Of a stretch of 64,000 nucleotides of DNA, positions 47,240-58,223 are shown piece by piece. Both the position numbers and the translations under genes were made by a program. Within the stretch, counting starts at the first letter, position 1. The number at the start of each line of letters is the position of its first letter. The DNA is from Zygnema cylindricum (taxonomy: Eukaryota; Streptophyta; Zygnematophyceae; Zygnematales; Zygnemataceae). The notes under the pieces are model-generated. The model did not search any database. It saw only the letters and a list, made by a program, of their open reading frames with translations, and was not told where the DNA came from. The stretch is from the NCBI GenBank assembly GCA_037447655.1, contig JBBHKE010001350.1, positions 78,252-142,251 on the forward strand. Direction: 5' to 3'.

Positions 47240-48205
47240 TGTAACAGTAATAGCGGATCGAACTTGTTTATAAATGGGTATTTAGGTGTTATAATTATAG
47301 AGTACTAAAATTGGTAGACGTCCGCGAAAGAATCACGCTATTTGGAGTTATATTTTAAAAGTTATAGCGATGGGTGTATTTAGGTGACAGCGTGGGGTCT
47401 AAATAACAAGTGGGTATCATTGAAACGGGTTAAGGGTCAAATTAGTACCGAAATTACGCGCGTACGTTTCATAAAGTTCTAATGAAACGTTTAGTATGCA
47501 CGGTGCTTCGTTTCGTACAAATTTTAGTACGAAACGTCACTTTCACTTAAGGGAATTTCGTAGGAAGTTTCGCGTGCGAAATTTGTTACGCACGCTCGTG
47601 CGAAGTCGCGTTTCGTTTGGCGCGCAATTTTGCACGTAAATGTTACGTAGTGAAACGTAACGTTTGATTGGTTAGTAAAGCGCTAAGTAGTTAGTAAGAG
47701 ATTTCGCACGTTTTTGCATTGGTCAGTCTGAGTCTTTGCTGATCAATGATTGGCCCAGGTAAAAGCCTGTTAAAACGGAGCGTTGACTCTGGCCTGGCGA
47801 GTCCAGGGCGATGATGGATAAATAGTGAAGTGTAAGAGGAGAGTAGACATCTTTTCCTTTGGAAAAGTTTGTGGAAATTCCGGCTGATCTTGGTCCTGAG
47901 CGATTAATACCAAATTGGAGAAAAGGCATTTTGCATTGAAATCTCTTACTAACTAAATAGTGTTTTAGTAGTTAAGAGATAGAATTATTAAGAGTGGAGA
48001 GTAGAGGAAACACTTTAAATTGAAGGGTTGAGCCACGAGGGCAAGAGACCAAGCTAATGTTATGTGGACAAAAGCTTCTTCTAATTTAAAGTTATCCTTA
48101 TGTGAGTGTTTTCCAATGTGGATGTGTATTTTCCAATGTGTGGAATGTGTGGCTGGAATTGTTTGTAGTAATGGGATTTTCTGAGAGGTAGGAGATCCTG
48201 TTACA
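47240..48205 (+). repeat. 5' LTR of the Ty3/gypsy element
   Basis: Starts TGTAACAG and ends CTGTTACA, 966 bp, preceded by the target duplication ATCGA (47235-47239). GATAAATAG near 47817 may be its TATA box. About six differences from the 3' LTR were found by eye. Confidence 0.97.
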
Positions 48206-48207
48206 TA

Positions 48208-48219
48208 TGGTATCAGAGC
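48208..48219 (+). other. Primer-binding site for initiator tRNA-Met
   Basis: TGGTATCAGAGC, two bases after the LTR, is the complement of the 3' end of plant initiator tRNA-Met and the common primer site of plant LTR elements. Confidence 0.97.
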
Positions 48220-48985
48220 TTTGGTTAGAAACCAGGGAGAAGTTTGCTCACTCGAATATCGATTGCCGTGACCGGTGAGGGTGCTCTAACCTGTGTCGGT
48301 AGAACCACAATGTGAAGTGGTAGGGGATTGGAGGGAAACTGAGTGATCACACAGCCAGCGGCCGCTGGTTAGATGTGGGGCGTGCTCAGGTCCTAAGGAC
48401 TAAGGCGGGGTGGGCAGTGTAGCCACCGCCGAAGCTCACTCCAATTACCTAGAGGCCAAACAAACTTGCCTTCTCCTAGCAATGATTCATGTGTAGAGGG
48501 AGGGCTTGAAGCCATGAAGGGTGAGGATGTGAGGATTATAGAACAAAAGATCCTGATGTAGTGGGAAATGGGGAATTTGCTGATGGTGGAGGAGGAAAGT
48601 GGAGTACTTTACTTCTTCAAGAGCAAAGGAGTCCAGAAATGACTCAAAATTTTTCAAACCCTAAATTGTTACCTTTGATTGATTTCAATTTTGCTGTTGC
48701 AAAATTTATGGTTAAATCTTACCTTTGATAGCTTTCAATTTTTGCTATTGCAAAATTGGTGGGGAAATTCTTAGATTTCTGTTTCAATGTTGGGAAATTG
48801 AAAATTTGAATTTGTACTAACTTATTGTCAATGTCTTTTTAATTTCTCAGATCTTGATCTTTTCAAAGGATTTGTTAAGGAGAAGAAGTTTTGGATTGGA
48901 GCAATCTAAGGACTTCAAATCTGCATCAAATTTCTTTGGGAAATTATACTCTATCTTTCCTTTTGCTTGATTTAATTGTGTGATA

Positions 48986-50302
48986 ATGGCAAATTCTGCA
49001 TGGAAACGTGAAATGGAGAATGCTTTGAATGTCTTGAAGAAGCGAACTGTGAAATTGGTCAAAAGATTTAATTATCATGCTACCGCTGTGGATGAAACCA
49101 TTTCCGAATTGAAAAGTGAATTAAAAGTTATCAAAGAAAATGGAAATGTTTCAAATGAGAAATTATATGAACTTATTAACTTAATTCAGACCAAGAATGA
49201 TATGAATGACCAAAAGGGTGAGAGTAGTAAAAGGAATGCCAGTTTTAGGGAGGATGATCATGATAGACCTAAGAAGATAAAGGATCTGAAATTGTCTATT
49301 AGTGAGGCACCATCGTTTGATGGTAAGAGGATTGATGAGTTGGATGCTTGGATTTTTCATATGGAATATTATTTGGAGTCTATAAATTGCGATCGTGATG
49401 ATTACACTTCTTTTGCTGTTAACTGTCTGAAAGGCGATGCTCAGATTTGGTATTATACTCAGAGAAGGTCTAAATTGATTCCTGATAATGCTGATTGGGA
49501 AACTTTTAAAACCGCGATCAAATCGCGTTTGTTGTCTGTCACTTTTAAATCCAAAATGGAAGAAAAGTGGCTGAATTGTAAGCAGACTGGATCTGTGAAG
49601 GATTATATTGTGGAATTTGACTCATCTAGTATTCATGTCATAGGTTTGACTGATGAAATGGCTAAATTGCATTTCTTGAACTATTTGAATCCTATACTGA
49701 AATCAGAACTAAAACATCAAAAATTTAATAATTTGAAGGAATTACAAGATAAGTCATTCGAATTAGAGGATCAGTTGGGGTATAATCGGGAAACTCGATC
49801 ACTCAGGGGTAATTTAAATAAAGTATCACAGTGGGATGAGGAGGAATTTGTTGAAGAGGGTTTGAATGCTGGTCTGGTGAATAGGCAAAATATCTTCAGG
49901 GGAAATCAAAGGGGTGGACATAGTGTTAATGCAGGAAATAAATTTAACAATAGAGGGGGGTACATTAAAAGTCCTAAACCGAACATTAATGCTCAGAAGC
50001 CTAACCTTACCATCCCCACATGCACTATTTGTCAAAAAAGGGGTCATATAGCATTTGAGTGTGCACAATTGAAAAAGATTAATTGTTATAACTGTGGAGA
50101 GGAGGGACATTTTAGTAGTGAGTGCACAAAACCCAAAAAGAAAGTCACTTGTTTCAAATGTGGAGGTCCAGATCATTACGCTAAAGACTATACAGATAAA
50201 GGTTCTCTCAAAACAGTCGATGTAAATGAAGGTCTCCAAGAGGATATTGCATTATATCTAGCTGAGCAGGAAGCCCAGGAGGTGGGAAACGGAAAGGACT
50301 AA
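48986..50302 (+). CDS. gag: gypsy Gag polyprotein
   Basis: 438 residues from the ATG at 48986. Residues 1-95 are a helical, Lys-rich leader. A retrotransposon Gag core follows ([44 protein letters not shown]). Near the C-terminus are three zinc knuckles for RNA binding: [28 protein letters not shown] and [14 protein letters not shown]. In the third the final Cys is Tyr, so it probably does not bind zinc normally. The frame ends at 50302 just after a -1 frameshift site (50284-50290). The same start context and first residues recur in the decayed copy at 63371. Confidence 0.95.
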   Translation: MANSAWKREMENALNVLKKRTVKLVKRFNYHATAVDETISELKSELKVIKENGNVSNEKLYELINLIQTKNDMNDQKGESSKRNASFREDDHDRPKKIKDLKLSISEAPSFDGKRIDELDAWIFHMEYYLESINCDRDDYTSFAVNCLKGDAQIWYYTQRRSKLIPDNADWETFKTAIKSRLLSVTFKSKMEEKWLNCKQTGSVKDYIVEFDSSSIHVIGLTDEMAKLHFLNYLNPILKSELKHQKFNNLKELQDKSFELEDQLGYNRETRSLRGNLNKVSQWDEEEFVEEGLNAGLVNRQNIFRGNQRGGHSVNAGNKFNNRGGYIKSPKPNINAQKPNLTIPTCTICQKRGHIAFECAQLKKINCYNCGEEGHFSSECTKPKKKVTCFKCGGPDHYAKDYTDKGSLKTVDVNEGLQEDIALYLAEQEAQEVGNGKD

Positions 50303-50323
50303 CTGAAAGTCCTCAGTTTAGTC
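50284..50323 (+). promoter_or_regulatory. Putative -1 ribosomal frameshift signal between gag and pol
   Basis: In the Gag frame the heptamer reads G GGA AAC (50284-50290), a canonical X XXY YYZ slippery site. Six bases later GACTAACTGA (50297-50306) can pair with TCAGTTTAGTC (50313-50323), forming a ten-pair stem with one bulged T and a six-base loop. Slipping back one base leads directly into the pol frame, which is open from 50266. Confidence 0.8.
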
Positions 50324-52911
50324 AACCGGATCCAGAAGTTAAAGAGTTAACTTTGGAGGGCAAATTAATGAATGGAAAAGTTAGGATAGCTGAATTTATT
50401 ATGATTCTCACTACACTGCATAGTTTAAAGAATCCTTCTGATGAAATTCTCAACAACAGACCTATGTTAGGACAGTTAAGTAATGATGACACCACACACA
50501 ATTTGATTAGATTCGAGTCATTAGTGGAAGGAAAACCGTTGAAAGTAATGGTTGATTCAGGTGCCACACATAATTTTATTTCCCATAAGTTTGTAGAGGA
50601 AAATAAAATTCCTACTGTCATAAGGGGAAAGCCTTTACATGTTCAAGTGGCAAATGGTAATAAGTCCACATTAGACTTACAAACTGACACGATAGAAGTT
50701 GATATCCAAGGTCATAAAATGAAAGTTGTGTGTGAAATAATGAATTTGGGAAGTGAAGAACTAATTCTAGGAAAGCCTTGGTTAACAGAACATAATCCTC
50801 AAATTGATTGGGAAATTAACACCTTAAAAGTGAAGTCTGAAAACGGTTGGAAGGTTTTGCAAGCATTATCTCCTAAGAAATTGCATAGGAATCATATAAA
50901 TAACATAACCAGATTGGGAGTAGAAGGTTTGGTATCTGCTAAACAATTTAAAAAACACTTAAAAGATAAAACGAATCATGCTTTCTTGTTATTAGTAACT
51001 GAGGCAGTTACTGATGAAGGGGGGGGAGAAAACACTAACATTGATGTCATCCCTAAATCTGACACCACTAAAACTTTCGAAAAACTAAAATCTGATTTTG
51101 TAACTGACATTAATACATCTGATGTTGTTGTTAAGGATTTGATTTTTGAATTTCAAGATGTTTTCCCAAGTGATTTACCCTCGGGAAGGCCACCTTCCCG
51201 AGATGTAGAACATGTTATTAACTTTGAACCTGGATGTAATCCTCCTGTCACAGGAATTTATAAACACAGTTTCTTTGAGCAAGAGGAGTTAAAGAAACAG
51301 ATCAAAGAACTCCTAGAGAAAGGACATATTCAACCCAGCAAATCACCGTACGGAGCACCAGTTCTTTTCATCAAAAAGAAGGACGGAACGTTGAGAATGT
51401 GTGTCGATTATCGTAGTCTGAACAAGATTACGGTGAAAGATAAGTATCCGTTACCTTTAATTTCTGATTTGATAGATCGTTTAAAAGGTGCTAAAGTATT
51501 TTCGTTGATTGACCTGCGTAGTGGCTTTAATCAGGTGCCAATTAGAATTGAGGATGTTGATAAAACTGCTTTCAAGACTAGGGTGGGTCATTTTGAATGG
51601 ATAATGATGCCATTCGGCTTAACGAATGCTCCGCCTACATACCAAAGATTAATGAACCAAACTTTTTCGGATTACATAGATGAGTTTGTTCAGGTGTTTA
51701 TTGATGATATTCTAATTTACAGTGAATACAGAGAACAACATGTAATTCATTTAAGAAAAGTGTTAGAAAGGTTAAAAGAAAGAAAATTATACGGAAAATT
51801 GTCAAAATCTAGCTTTCTGAAAAGTGAACAATTATTTTTGGGACATATAGTTAGTGGGGAAGGTGTTAAAACAGATCCATCCAAAATCACTGCAATCCAA
51901 AATTGGAAGCAACCTACTAATGTCACGGAAGTTAGATCATTTTTGGGATTGGCCACTTACTACAGGAAATTTATAAAGAACTTCAGTATGATTGCCGCAC
52001 CTTTGACGGATTTACTTCGGGAAAATGAGACGTTTGTGTGGGGAGCTGATCAAGAGAGAGCATTCAAGGAACTAAAAGGGAAGTTGACCTCTGCCCCTAC
52101 ACTGGTGTATCCTGACCCTGCTGGAGAATTTGAAGTTCTGATCACTACAGATGCTTCTGACAAAGGTCTAGGTGCAGTCATAAGTCAGAAAGTTGGTAAA
52201 CACTTTCATCCTATTGCTTTTGAGTCCAGAAAATTTAATGATGCTGAAAAGAACTATACAGCACAGGAAAAAGAATTACTTGCGATTGTACATGCATTGG
52301 TGAAATGGCGATGTTATTTGCATAATAAAGAATTTACAGTTCACTGTGATAATAAAGCACTTTCTTATTTACAGAGATTAAGTGATGCACAGATTATGAC
52401 TGGCAGTCAGGTTAGGTGGATGCAAAAATTAGCATATTTCAAATTTAAAGTCAAACATATTCCTGGGAAGACAAATGTAGTTGCAGATCCTTTAAGTAGA
52501 TGTTTTGAAATAAGTGTTATGGTTCAGGATGAATTGTTTTTAGATACAGTTAGATATGGTTATGATAAAGATCCTTATTTTGTTGTGATTTGCAAGAATA
52601 TTTTGGGAGGGAATTCTGACCCACCGAATGAGAGGCATGTCAAAAACTTTAGAATAGAAGATGGTTTACTATATTTGCGAACAGGGGATAGGTTAGGCAT
52701 TCCTGAAATGGGAGACTTGAGAAAACAACTTTTACAGGAAGCCCATGAGCATTTAGGACATCTTGGTCGAGATAAAACTCTTAGTCGGCTGCAGAGTAGA
52801 TTGTTTTGGCCAGGGATGGCAAAAGAGGTGTCGAAACACGTGGAAAGTTGTGTCCCTTGCCAACAGAGTAAACCTAGTAACCAGAAACCTAGAGGTCTCT
52901 TAAAACCTTAA
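50290..52911 (+). CDS. pol: gypsy Pol: protease, reverse transcriptase, RNase H and integrase zinc finger
   Basis: No convincing start codon opens this frame; it overlaps the end of gag and is probably reached by frameshifting. In order: retropepsin with VDSGATHNF; reverse transcriptase with [16 protein letters not shown] and the catalytic FIDDILIYS; RNase H with [11 protein letters not shown], the Glu in [11 protein letters not shown] and HCDNKAL; and the integrase zinc finger with HEHLGH and CVPC. It is cut by TAA at 52909-52911 between the zinc finger and the integrase core. The downstream part continues in the same frame, so one substitution separates this copy from a continuous pol. Confidence 0.93.
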   Translation, partial: RKGLTESPQFSQPDPEVKELTLEGKLMNGKVRIAEFIMILTTLHSLKNPSDEILNNRPMLGQLSNDDTTHNLIRFESLVEGKPLKVMVDSGATHNFISHKFVEENKIPTVIRGKPLHVQVANGNKSTLDLQTDTIEVDIQGHKMKVVCEIMNLGSEELILGKPWLTEHNPQIDWEINTLKVKSENGWKVLQALSPKKLHRNHINNITRLGVEGLVSAKQFKKHLKDKTNHAFLLLVTEAVTDEGGGENTNIDVIPKSDTTKTFEKLKSDFVTDINTSDVVVKDLIFEFQDVFPSDLPSGRPPSRDVEHVINFEPGCNPPVTGIYKHSFFEQEELKKQIKELLEKGHIQPSKSPYGAPVLFIKKKDGTLRMCVDYRSLNKITVKDKYPLPLISDLIDRLKGAKVFSLIDLRSGFNQVPIRIEDVDKTAFKTRVGHFEWIMMPFGLTNAPPTYQRLMNQTFSDYIDEFVQVFIDDILIYSEYREQHVIHLRKVLERLKERKLYGKLSKSSFLKSEQLFLGHIVSGEGVKTDPSKITAIQNWKQPTNVTEVRSFLGLATYYRKFIKNFSMIAAPLTDLLRENETFVWGADQERAFKELKGKLTSAPTLVYPDPAGEFEVLITTDASDKGLGAVISQKVGKHFHPIAFESRKFNDAEKNYTAQEKELLAIVHALVKWRCYLHNKEFTVHCDNKALSYLQRLSDAQIMTGSQVRWMQKLAYFKFKVKHIPGKTNVVADPLSRCFEISVMVQDELFLDTVRYGYDKDPYFVVICKNILGGNSDPPNERHVKNFRIEDGLLYLRTGDRLGIPEMGDLRKQLLQEAHEHLGHLGRDKTLSRLQSRLFWPGMAKEVSKHVESCVPCQQSKPSNQKPRGLLKP

Positions 52912-54003
52912 GATATTCCCGAAAGACCATGGGAATCTGTCAGTATGGATTTTATTGTCAGGTTACCAGCTACATCTAGAAGAAATGACAGTATCATGGT
53001 CGTAGTCGATACGTTCAGTAAAATGGGAATCTTTATCCCTTGCAAAACTACTCATTCAGTTGTAGATATTGCAAAGTTATATTTTGACAACGTGGTCAGA
53101 CATCATGGAGTTCCCCTCTCTATAGTCAGTGATAGGGATTCTAAATTTACATCTGCATTTTGGAAAGAATTGCAGCAAAATTTAGGCACTGAATTGACAA
53201 TGAGTACCGCTTATCATCCTCAGACAGATGGACAGACAGAAAGGATGAACTGTACACTACAGGAAATGCTTAGGACTGTTTGCAGTGGAGTTCAGAACAC
53301 ATGGGAATCTAAACTGCCATTAATGGAATTTGCATACAATTCATGTAAACACGCTAGTACGGGATTCTCACCATTTGAAGTTGCATACGGATACCAACCT
53401 AGAGAAGCATTAGACTTAATAACAGGGGTCACTCAAGAGAATAGAGGTTTAGGAACAGAGTTTTGGGAATACATTCAAACAGTTTGGAAAACTGTCCGGG
53501 ATGCATTAGTGGAGGCACAAAGGAGGCAAGAATTAAATGCTAACTGCAAACGGGGTGATTGGGTGTTACGCACAGGCGACAAGGTTTGGCTTTCTACAAC
53601 TCATTACAGGTGCAAGATCGAGGGACAATCAGATCCTATGGGAATATTTGCTCCTAAGTACATTGGACCATTTACTGTAACCGAGATGATATCGTTAGTT
53701 GCTGTCAAAATGGAATTGCCGCCTTCAACAAAGATTCATCCAGTGATACACATCAGCCAACTGAAACCAGTAAATCTTCGCCCAACTGAAGGAGAATTGG
53801 AATTGGATCCCTCAATAATTATAGAACCTGAAGTTCACAGATGGGTAATAGATTGGGTTGGTCAACGGTTCAAGGTCGGTGATACTATATTCTGGCAAGT
53901 GCATTATCTAGGAAGGCCTGAGGATGAGTTGGCTTTAGAGGATAAAAATTCTGAGTTTTTACAGAGGTGCTGGAGGGATAATAATATAGAAGTCCCGTCT
54001 TGA
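52912..54003 (+). CDS. pol: gypsy Pol, C-terminal part: integrase core and chromodomain-like tail
   Basis: Same frame as the preceding part after the stop. The integrase core shows the D,D,E residues in VVVDTFSKM, VSDRDSKF and TDGQTERMN. A GPFTVTEM barrel domain and HPVIHISQLKP follow. The last 60 residues (QVHYLGRPEDELALEDK) resemble a chromodomain that has lost the usual aromatic KWKG signature. Chromodomains steer integration toward marked chromatin, so targeting may be altered. It is probably not translated because of the upstream stop, unless readthrough occurs. Confidence 0.9.
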   Translation, partial: DIPERPWESVSMDFIVRLPATSRRNDSIMVVVDTFSKMGIFIPCKTTHSVVDIAKLYFDNVVRHHGVPLSIVSDRDSKFTSAFWKELQQNLGTELTMSTAYHPQTDGQTERMNCTLQEMLRTVCSGVQNTWESKLPLMEFAYNSCKHASTGFSPFEVAYGYQPREALDLITGVTQENRGLGTEFWEYIQTVWKTVRDALVEAQRRQELNANCKRGDWVLRTGDKVWLSTTHYRCKIEGQSDPMGIFAPKYIGPFTVTEMISLVAVKMELPPSTKIHPVIHISQLKPVNLRPTEGELELDPSIIIEPEVHRWVIDWVGQRFKVGDTIFWQVHYLGRPEDELALEDKNSEFLQRCWRDNNIEVPS

Positions 54004-54015
54004 TAATTAAAGGTG

Positions 54016-54052
54016 TTTTAACTGAGGTCAGTTAAAAATAAAGAGGGGATGA
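54016..54052 (+). other. Perfect 10-bp hairpin followed by the polypurine tract
   Basis: TTTTAACTGA-GG-TCAGTTAAAA (54016-54037) is a perfect dyad. It is followed by the purine run AAAGAGGGGATGA, the plus-strand primer, directly before the 3' LTR. Confidence 0.85.
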
Positions 54053-55018
54053 TATAACAGTAATAGCGGATCGAACTTGTTTATAAATGGGTATTTAGGT
54101 GTTATAATTATAGAGTACTAAAATTGGTAGACGTCCGCGAAAGAATCACGCTATTTGGAGTTATATTTTAAAAGTTATAGCGATGGGTGTATTTAGGTGA
54201 CAGCGTGGGGTCTAAATAACAAGTGGGTATCATTGAAACGGGTTAAGGGTCAAATTAGTACCGAAATTACGCGCGTACGTTTCATAAAGTTCTAATGAAA
54301 CGTTTAGTATGCACGGTGCTTCGTTTCGTACAAATTTTAGTACGAAACGTCACTTTCACTTAAGGGAATTTCGTAGGAAGTTTCGCGTGCGAAATTTGTT
54401 ACGCACGCTCGTGCGAAGTCGCGTTTCGTTTGGCGCGCAATTTTGCACGTAAATGTTACGTAGTGAAACGTAACGTTTGATTGGTTAGCAAAGCGCCAAG
54501 TAGTTAGTAAGAGATTTCGCACGTTTTTGCATTGGGCAGTCTGAGTCTTTGCTGATCAATGATTGGCCCAGGTAAAAGCCTGTTAAAACGGAGCGTTGAC
54601 TCTGGCCTGGCGAGTCCAGGGCGATGATGGATAAATAGTGAAGTGTAAGAGGAGAGTAGACATCTTTTCCTTTGGAAAAGTTTGTGGAAATTCCGGCTGA
54701 TCTTGGTCCTGAGCGATTAATACCAAATTGGAGAAAAGGCATTTTGCATTGAAATCTCTTACTAACTAAATAGTGTTTTAGTAGTTAAGAGATAGAATTA
54801 TTAAGAGTGGAGAGTAGAGGAAACACTTTAAATTGAAGGGTTGAGCCACGAGGGCAAGAGACCAAGCTAATGTTATGTGGACAAAAGCTTCTTCTAATTT
54901 AAAGTTATCCTTATGTGAGTGTTTTCCAATGTGGATGTGTATTTTCCAATGTGTGGAATGTGTGGTTGGAATTGTTTGTAGTAATGGGATTTTCTGAGAG
55001 GTAGGAGATCCTATTACA
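54053..55018 (+). repeat. 3' LTR of the Ty3/gypsy element
   Basis: 966 bp, starting TATAACAG and ending CTATTACA; both ends carry a G-to-A change relative to the 5' LTR. Followed by ATCGA (55019-55023). Confidence 0.97.
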
Positions 55019-55887
55019 ATCGAGGACCGTTTGCACATATTCGATATATATCGAATTTCAGGTACCCGATAATCAATATATCGCTTCGATATGTCGAATT
55101 TCGAATCATCGCGATATATCTACAATATATCGTATCGCCAATATATCGACGCTTTAAAAAATAAAAATATAAATCTCACAGGTTATCAAAGTCATGTGAC
55201 TTCTGACAAAGTGACTGTAAAATCTTTGCCGGAAAGAAATACGGTTTTTTCCTGAAAGTCAGCAGATTGAAGGAGATCTATGAGGCACATTGATGAGGTA
55301 CACTTGTGAAGTACACGTACGTCATACGCAAGTACGATTTTCCAGACGAAAAAGGTCGGTTTCCAAATATTTGATGATTTTTAGATTTGATAGTCAGCTT
55401 ACATGGAACCACTCATATCAGAACACGTATGTAAAACTTATTTACAAATGATACTTGATGTACCCGAGGCCTCTGTAATACATAAATTTTGTTGTCCGTA
55501 CTATTACAGAGACCTCCTCGTGTAACCATACCCCAAATAAGTAATCATTAGAATTATGGAATTAGTACTTTTTTGTCAGTTACATTTTGCGGCGTCTACC
55601 TTTAAGTCATGGAACGAAAATCACGGCGTACGTGGCGTATAAGACAATTTGACTTTTTCGCTAAAGTAACATATTATATAAAAAAATAAAAATATTAAAT
55701 TTAAAAAATACTATATATCGCGATAATTTATGTTGGTCTTAGTACGATATATCGATGATTCTTCTCAATTGATATTTGATATATCAAATATCGAGATTAT
55801 CGCGATATGAGTTTATCGATACCCAACATTAGCTATAACAGTAAAGGAATAAATAGCGTAAAAAAAATTTAGTGTAATTAACGCTAA

Positions 55888-56545
55888 GGGTAACCTTCCA
55901 TCAAGCGAAAAGTGGGGTTATATATTGAAGAAAGTACCTTTCCGTACTAAATTGTACTGCTTTTCTTTTTTATCCAGTGTCTGGCTAGTCTCCTCCGACA
56001 GTCCCCAAAACACTTTGCCCTTACTAGACGCATGTATTGGTCCACTTGTAAAAGTCACAGCCGATCAACGACGGACGTGAATTTATAAACTTACATGTGG
56101 CAAATGGCGTGTACTTTTTGACATCAAAGCCACCTTGTTCGACGACAAAATCTTGGTTGTAAGACATCCTGTCACGCCTCCGTTGGTACAGCGATAATAC
56201 ATGAACCTACAAATTCAAGGACATTTGTACAAATTTTCATTTTGCAACGATTTTCGTGACCATTGGTACAACGACAAATACAAGGACATACACATTGTAC
56301 ATTAGCGTGACGCTACTATATATTTTAATCCGCATCCACGCGTACAGATACCCAGTTGAGATTTTGAAATTTTCATATCTTTCATTAATCCCGATCGGCT
56401 CATCAGGATCCTACGTGGTTCCAATTGCAATCCAACACAAGCAATTTCTGCTTCACTGGCACGACATGATCGAAAGGTGTTAGAAATATTACTGGCAGAA
56501 AACATAACCGTACGATTAATGGGAACACTTGATGGAAGGTTACCC
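55888..56545 (+). mobile_element. PIF/Harbinger-like MITE with perfect 18-bp ends
   Basis: GGGTAACCTTCCATCAAG at the left is exactly inverted at the right. TAA flanks both sides (55885-55887, 56546-56548). It sits in the remnant of the TA-target MITE, making it a further layer of the nest. No transposase frame. Confidence 0.92.
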
Positions 56546-56596
56546 TAATTCGGAAAAAAAAACAAAAATAAACATATATACTAATTAATCACTAAA

Positions 56597-56885
56597 GGGG
56601 ACGTTCCATCAGTCGAAAATTGAGGTAGTTTACAAAAATCCACGACTATCCATACCAAACCGTACGGCTTATTTTGTTTTTATATGAAAAACAACATTAC
56701 AGAGAATCTTGCCAATACTCTCAGAAGTTTTGGGAGGTAATTGTTGAAAGTTATGTATTTTCTAGGTCTGAATAGGAAAAATAAAAGGAAGAAATAAAGC
56801 AAAGGCAGTCTGCTTCTCGCTCCACTCTCCAGTCCCCATACTTGTTGTAGTCACTGAAGACTGGAGAGAGAGCTAGAACCATGGC
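56597..56885 (+). repeat. Dispersed repeat, split by the copia-type element
   Basis: GGGGACGTTCCATCAGTCG start, then sequence matching the minus strand of 8918-9165 and of 1-180. It continues after the insertion at 60443. Confidence 0.75.
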
Positions 56886-58209
56886 TGTTGTTTTTGGAAG
56901 ATTCATTTTTGTACATGCGTGCGCTCGCGTGTTCGCATACTTAGTAACCGGATGTAATATGGTGGTTCAAATGGATTTGTGGATTGGGGGGTAATTGTAC
57001 GGATGATTTTAAGGTGACGTAAAAGTACAAATTAAGTGACGCGAAGAAGCGTACGAAAAATACGGAATGCGAAATAAAAATGGACGGCGGATCGCTTCGC
57101 GATTTGATTTGAAATATTCGAAGGGTTTGAAAAAGTACGCCGGCCATACGAAACATAATGCGACAGACCGCATTTATTAAATGTGACGCCGCCGGTACGG
57201 AGCGTCGTATTTGACACGTGAGATTTACGGCGAAGTACGTGGTTTCATACGAACAGGATTTAGATAGTACGGTTTAATTTCGGCAGTGGTTCGAGCTACA
57301 CGTGGAGGGCGGACGACGTCCGCCGATATTTCCAAGGGATCGTATTGTTTGATGACGTGTTATTAAGTGGAGCGTCATATGCGATGTCGGTTCACTACGT
57401 GGACTTATCGACAAGTGACTAAGCAAGTTGTCACTTATGACGCGGATTTATGGATGCGTCGGTGTAAATATTTGAAGAAACATTTTCTTGTCGTATATGT
57501 ATTAATAAATTAGAGTTGATTATGATGTTTATATTTTAAGTGATCAATTAGGGTTTTCGATAGTTTAATTTGTGTGTGTACGATGTCGTACTTGTAGACA
57601 AGTGTACGCTTACGATTGCTTGACTTTCAGGTGTACGCTTACGATTAGTGTTTCTTAGTAATTGGCTATTATGGTTAAATATGACTTAATGACAGTTACG
57701 TAATTTACGTTGGTTATTTTGACACTTTGTGATTCGTTGACAGCTCACAAGTGTATATATAGGAATGAGCTTTGTTAAGAATTAATCATCAATGCTTAGC
57801 ATGAAAAGTAGGGACCGAAGATGTAGACTTTTAGGGTTGCCGATTAGGTCATGCATTTGAGTAATATGTTTATTGATATACTTTTGTTTATTTAATGTTT
57901 ATGTGAGATTCGACTCTTTTTGTTATTATTTATTTATGTTATTTTATGTTGTTTTATATATGTTTGATATGCATTGTTTATGCATTTGTCCTAGGGTTTG
58001 TTTATGTCGATTATTCCATCAAACCTTAGATGTTGTCATAGGGTTTATTTATGTTGATTATTCCATGAAACCCTAAATGTTGTTTGTTGCGTCTGTGTAC
58101 GCATATGGAGGATGCATTTCATATGATTGTTCGTCGACCTATTTTTGCTTAGCTTCTTGCATGATAGTTTGGGTCGCTTCTGCGGTCTATTTTAGACCAA
58201 AGAACAACA
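56886..58209 (+). repeat. 5' LTR of the copia-type element
   Basis: 1324 bp, starts TGTTGTTTTTGG and ends CCAAAGAACAACA. Contains an internal direct duplication of about 47 bp (AGGGTTT.TTTATGT.GATTAT, near 57993 and 58040) and a repeated GTGTACGCTTACGATT (57602, 57632). Confidence 0.97.
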
Positions 58210-58223
58210 GGTTATGGGCCCAC
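58210..58223 (+). other. Half-tRNA primer-binding site
   Basis: GGTTATGGGCCCAC, directly after the LTR, is complementary to 14 bases of the anticodon stem and loop of initiator tRNA-Met (GTGGGCCCATAACC). Drosophila copia has the same type of site and uses a cleaved 5' half of that tRNA as primer. Confidence 0.9.

Larger units (their letters stand above)
47240..55018 (+). mobile_element. Ty3/gypsy LTR retrotransposon (chromovirus-like), nearly intact
   Basis: Two 966-bp LTRs, primer-binding site, gag, frameshifted pol (protease, reverse transcriptase, RNase H, integrase), polypurine tract and 5-bp ATCGA target duplication on both sides (47235-47239, 55019-55023). Only one clear lesion is seen, a stop in pol at 52909. 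The near-identical LTRs mean a recent insertion. Domain order PR-RT-RH-IN with a degenerate chromodomain-like C-terminus places it with chromoviruses. Confidence 0.97.
47224..55831 (+). mobile_element. hAT-like element, second copy, split by a gypsy element
   Basis: Starts TAGTGTTGGGTATCGA at 47224 and ends ATCGATACCCAACATTA at 55831. The gypsy element at 47240-55018 sits 16 bp inside its left end. Flanks GCTATTAG and GCTATAAC are a probable 8-bp target duplication with two changes. The part after the gypsy element is about 810 bp, longer than the copy at 46447, with no transposase frame. Confidence 0.85.

Noticed and set aside
50295-50318. H-type pseudoknot at the frameshift site (AGGACT/AGTCCT with AACTGA/TCAGTT)
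   Set aside because: The pairings leave zero-length connecting loops, which is not sterically reasonable; the ten-pair hairpin is the better model.
58210-58223. A tRNA gene remnant
   Set aside because: Only the 14-base complement of the anticodon arm is present, placed exactly after an LTR, which fits a primer-binding site and not a tRNA gene.
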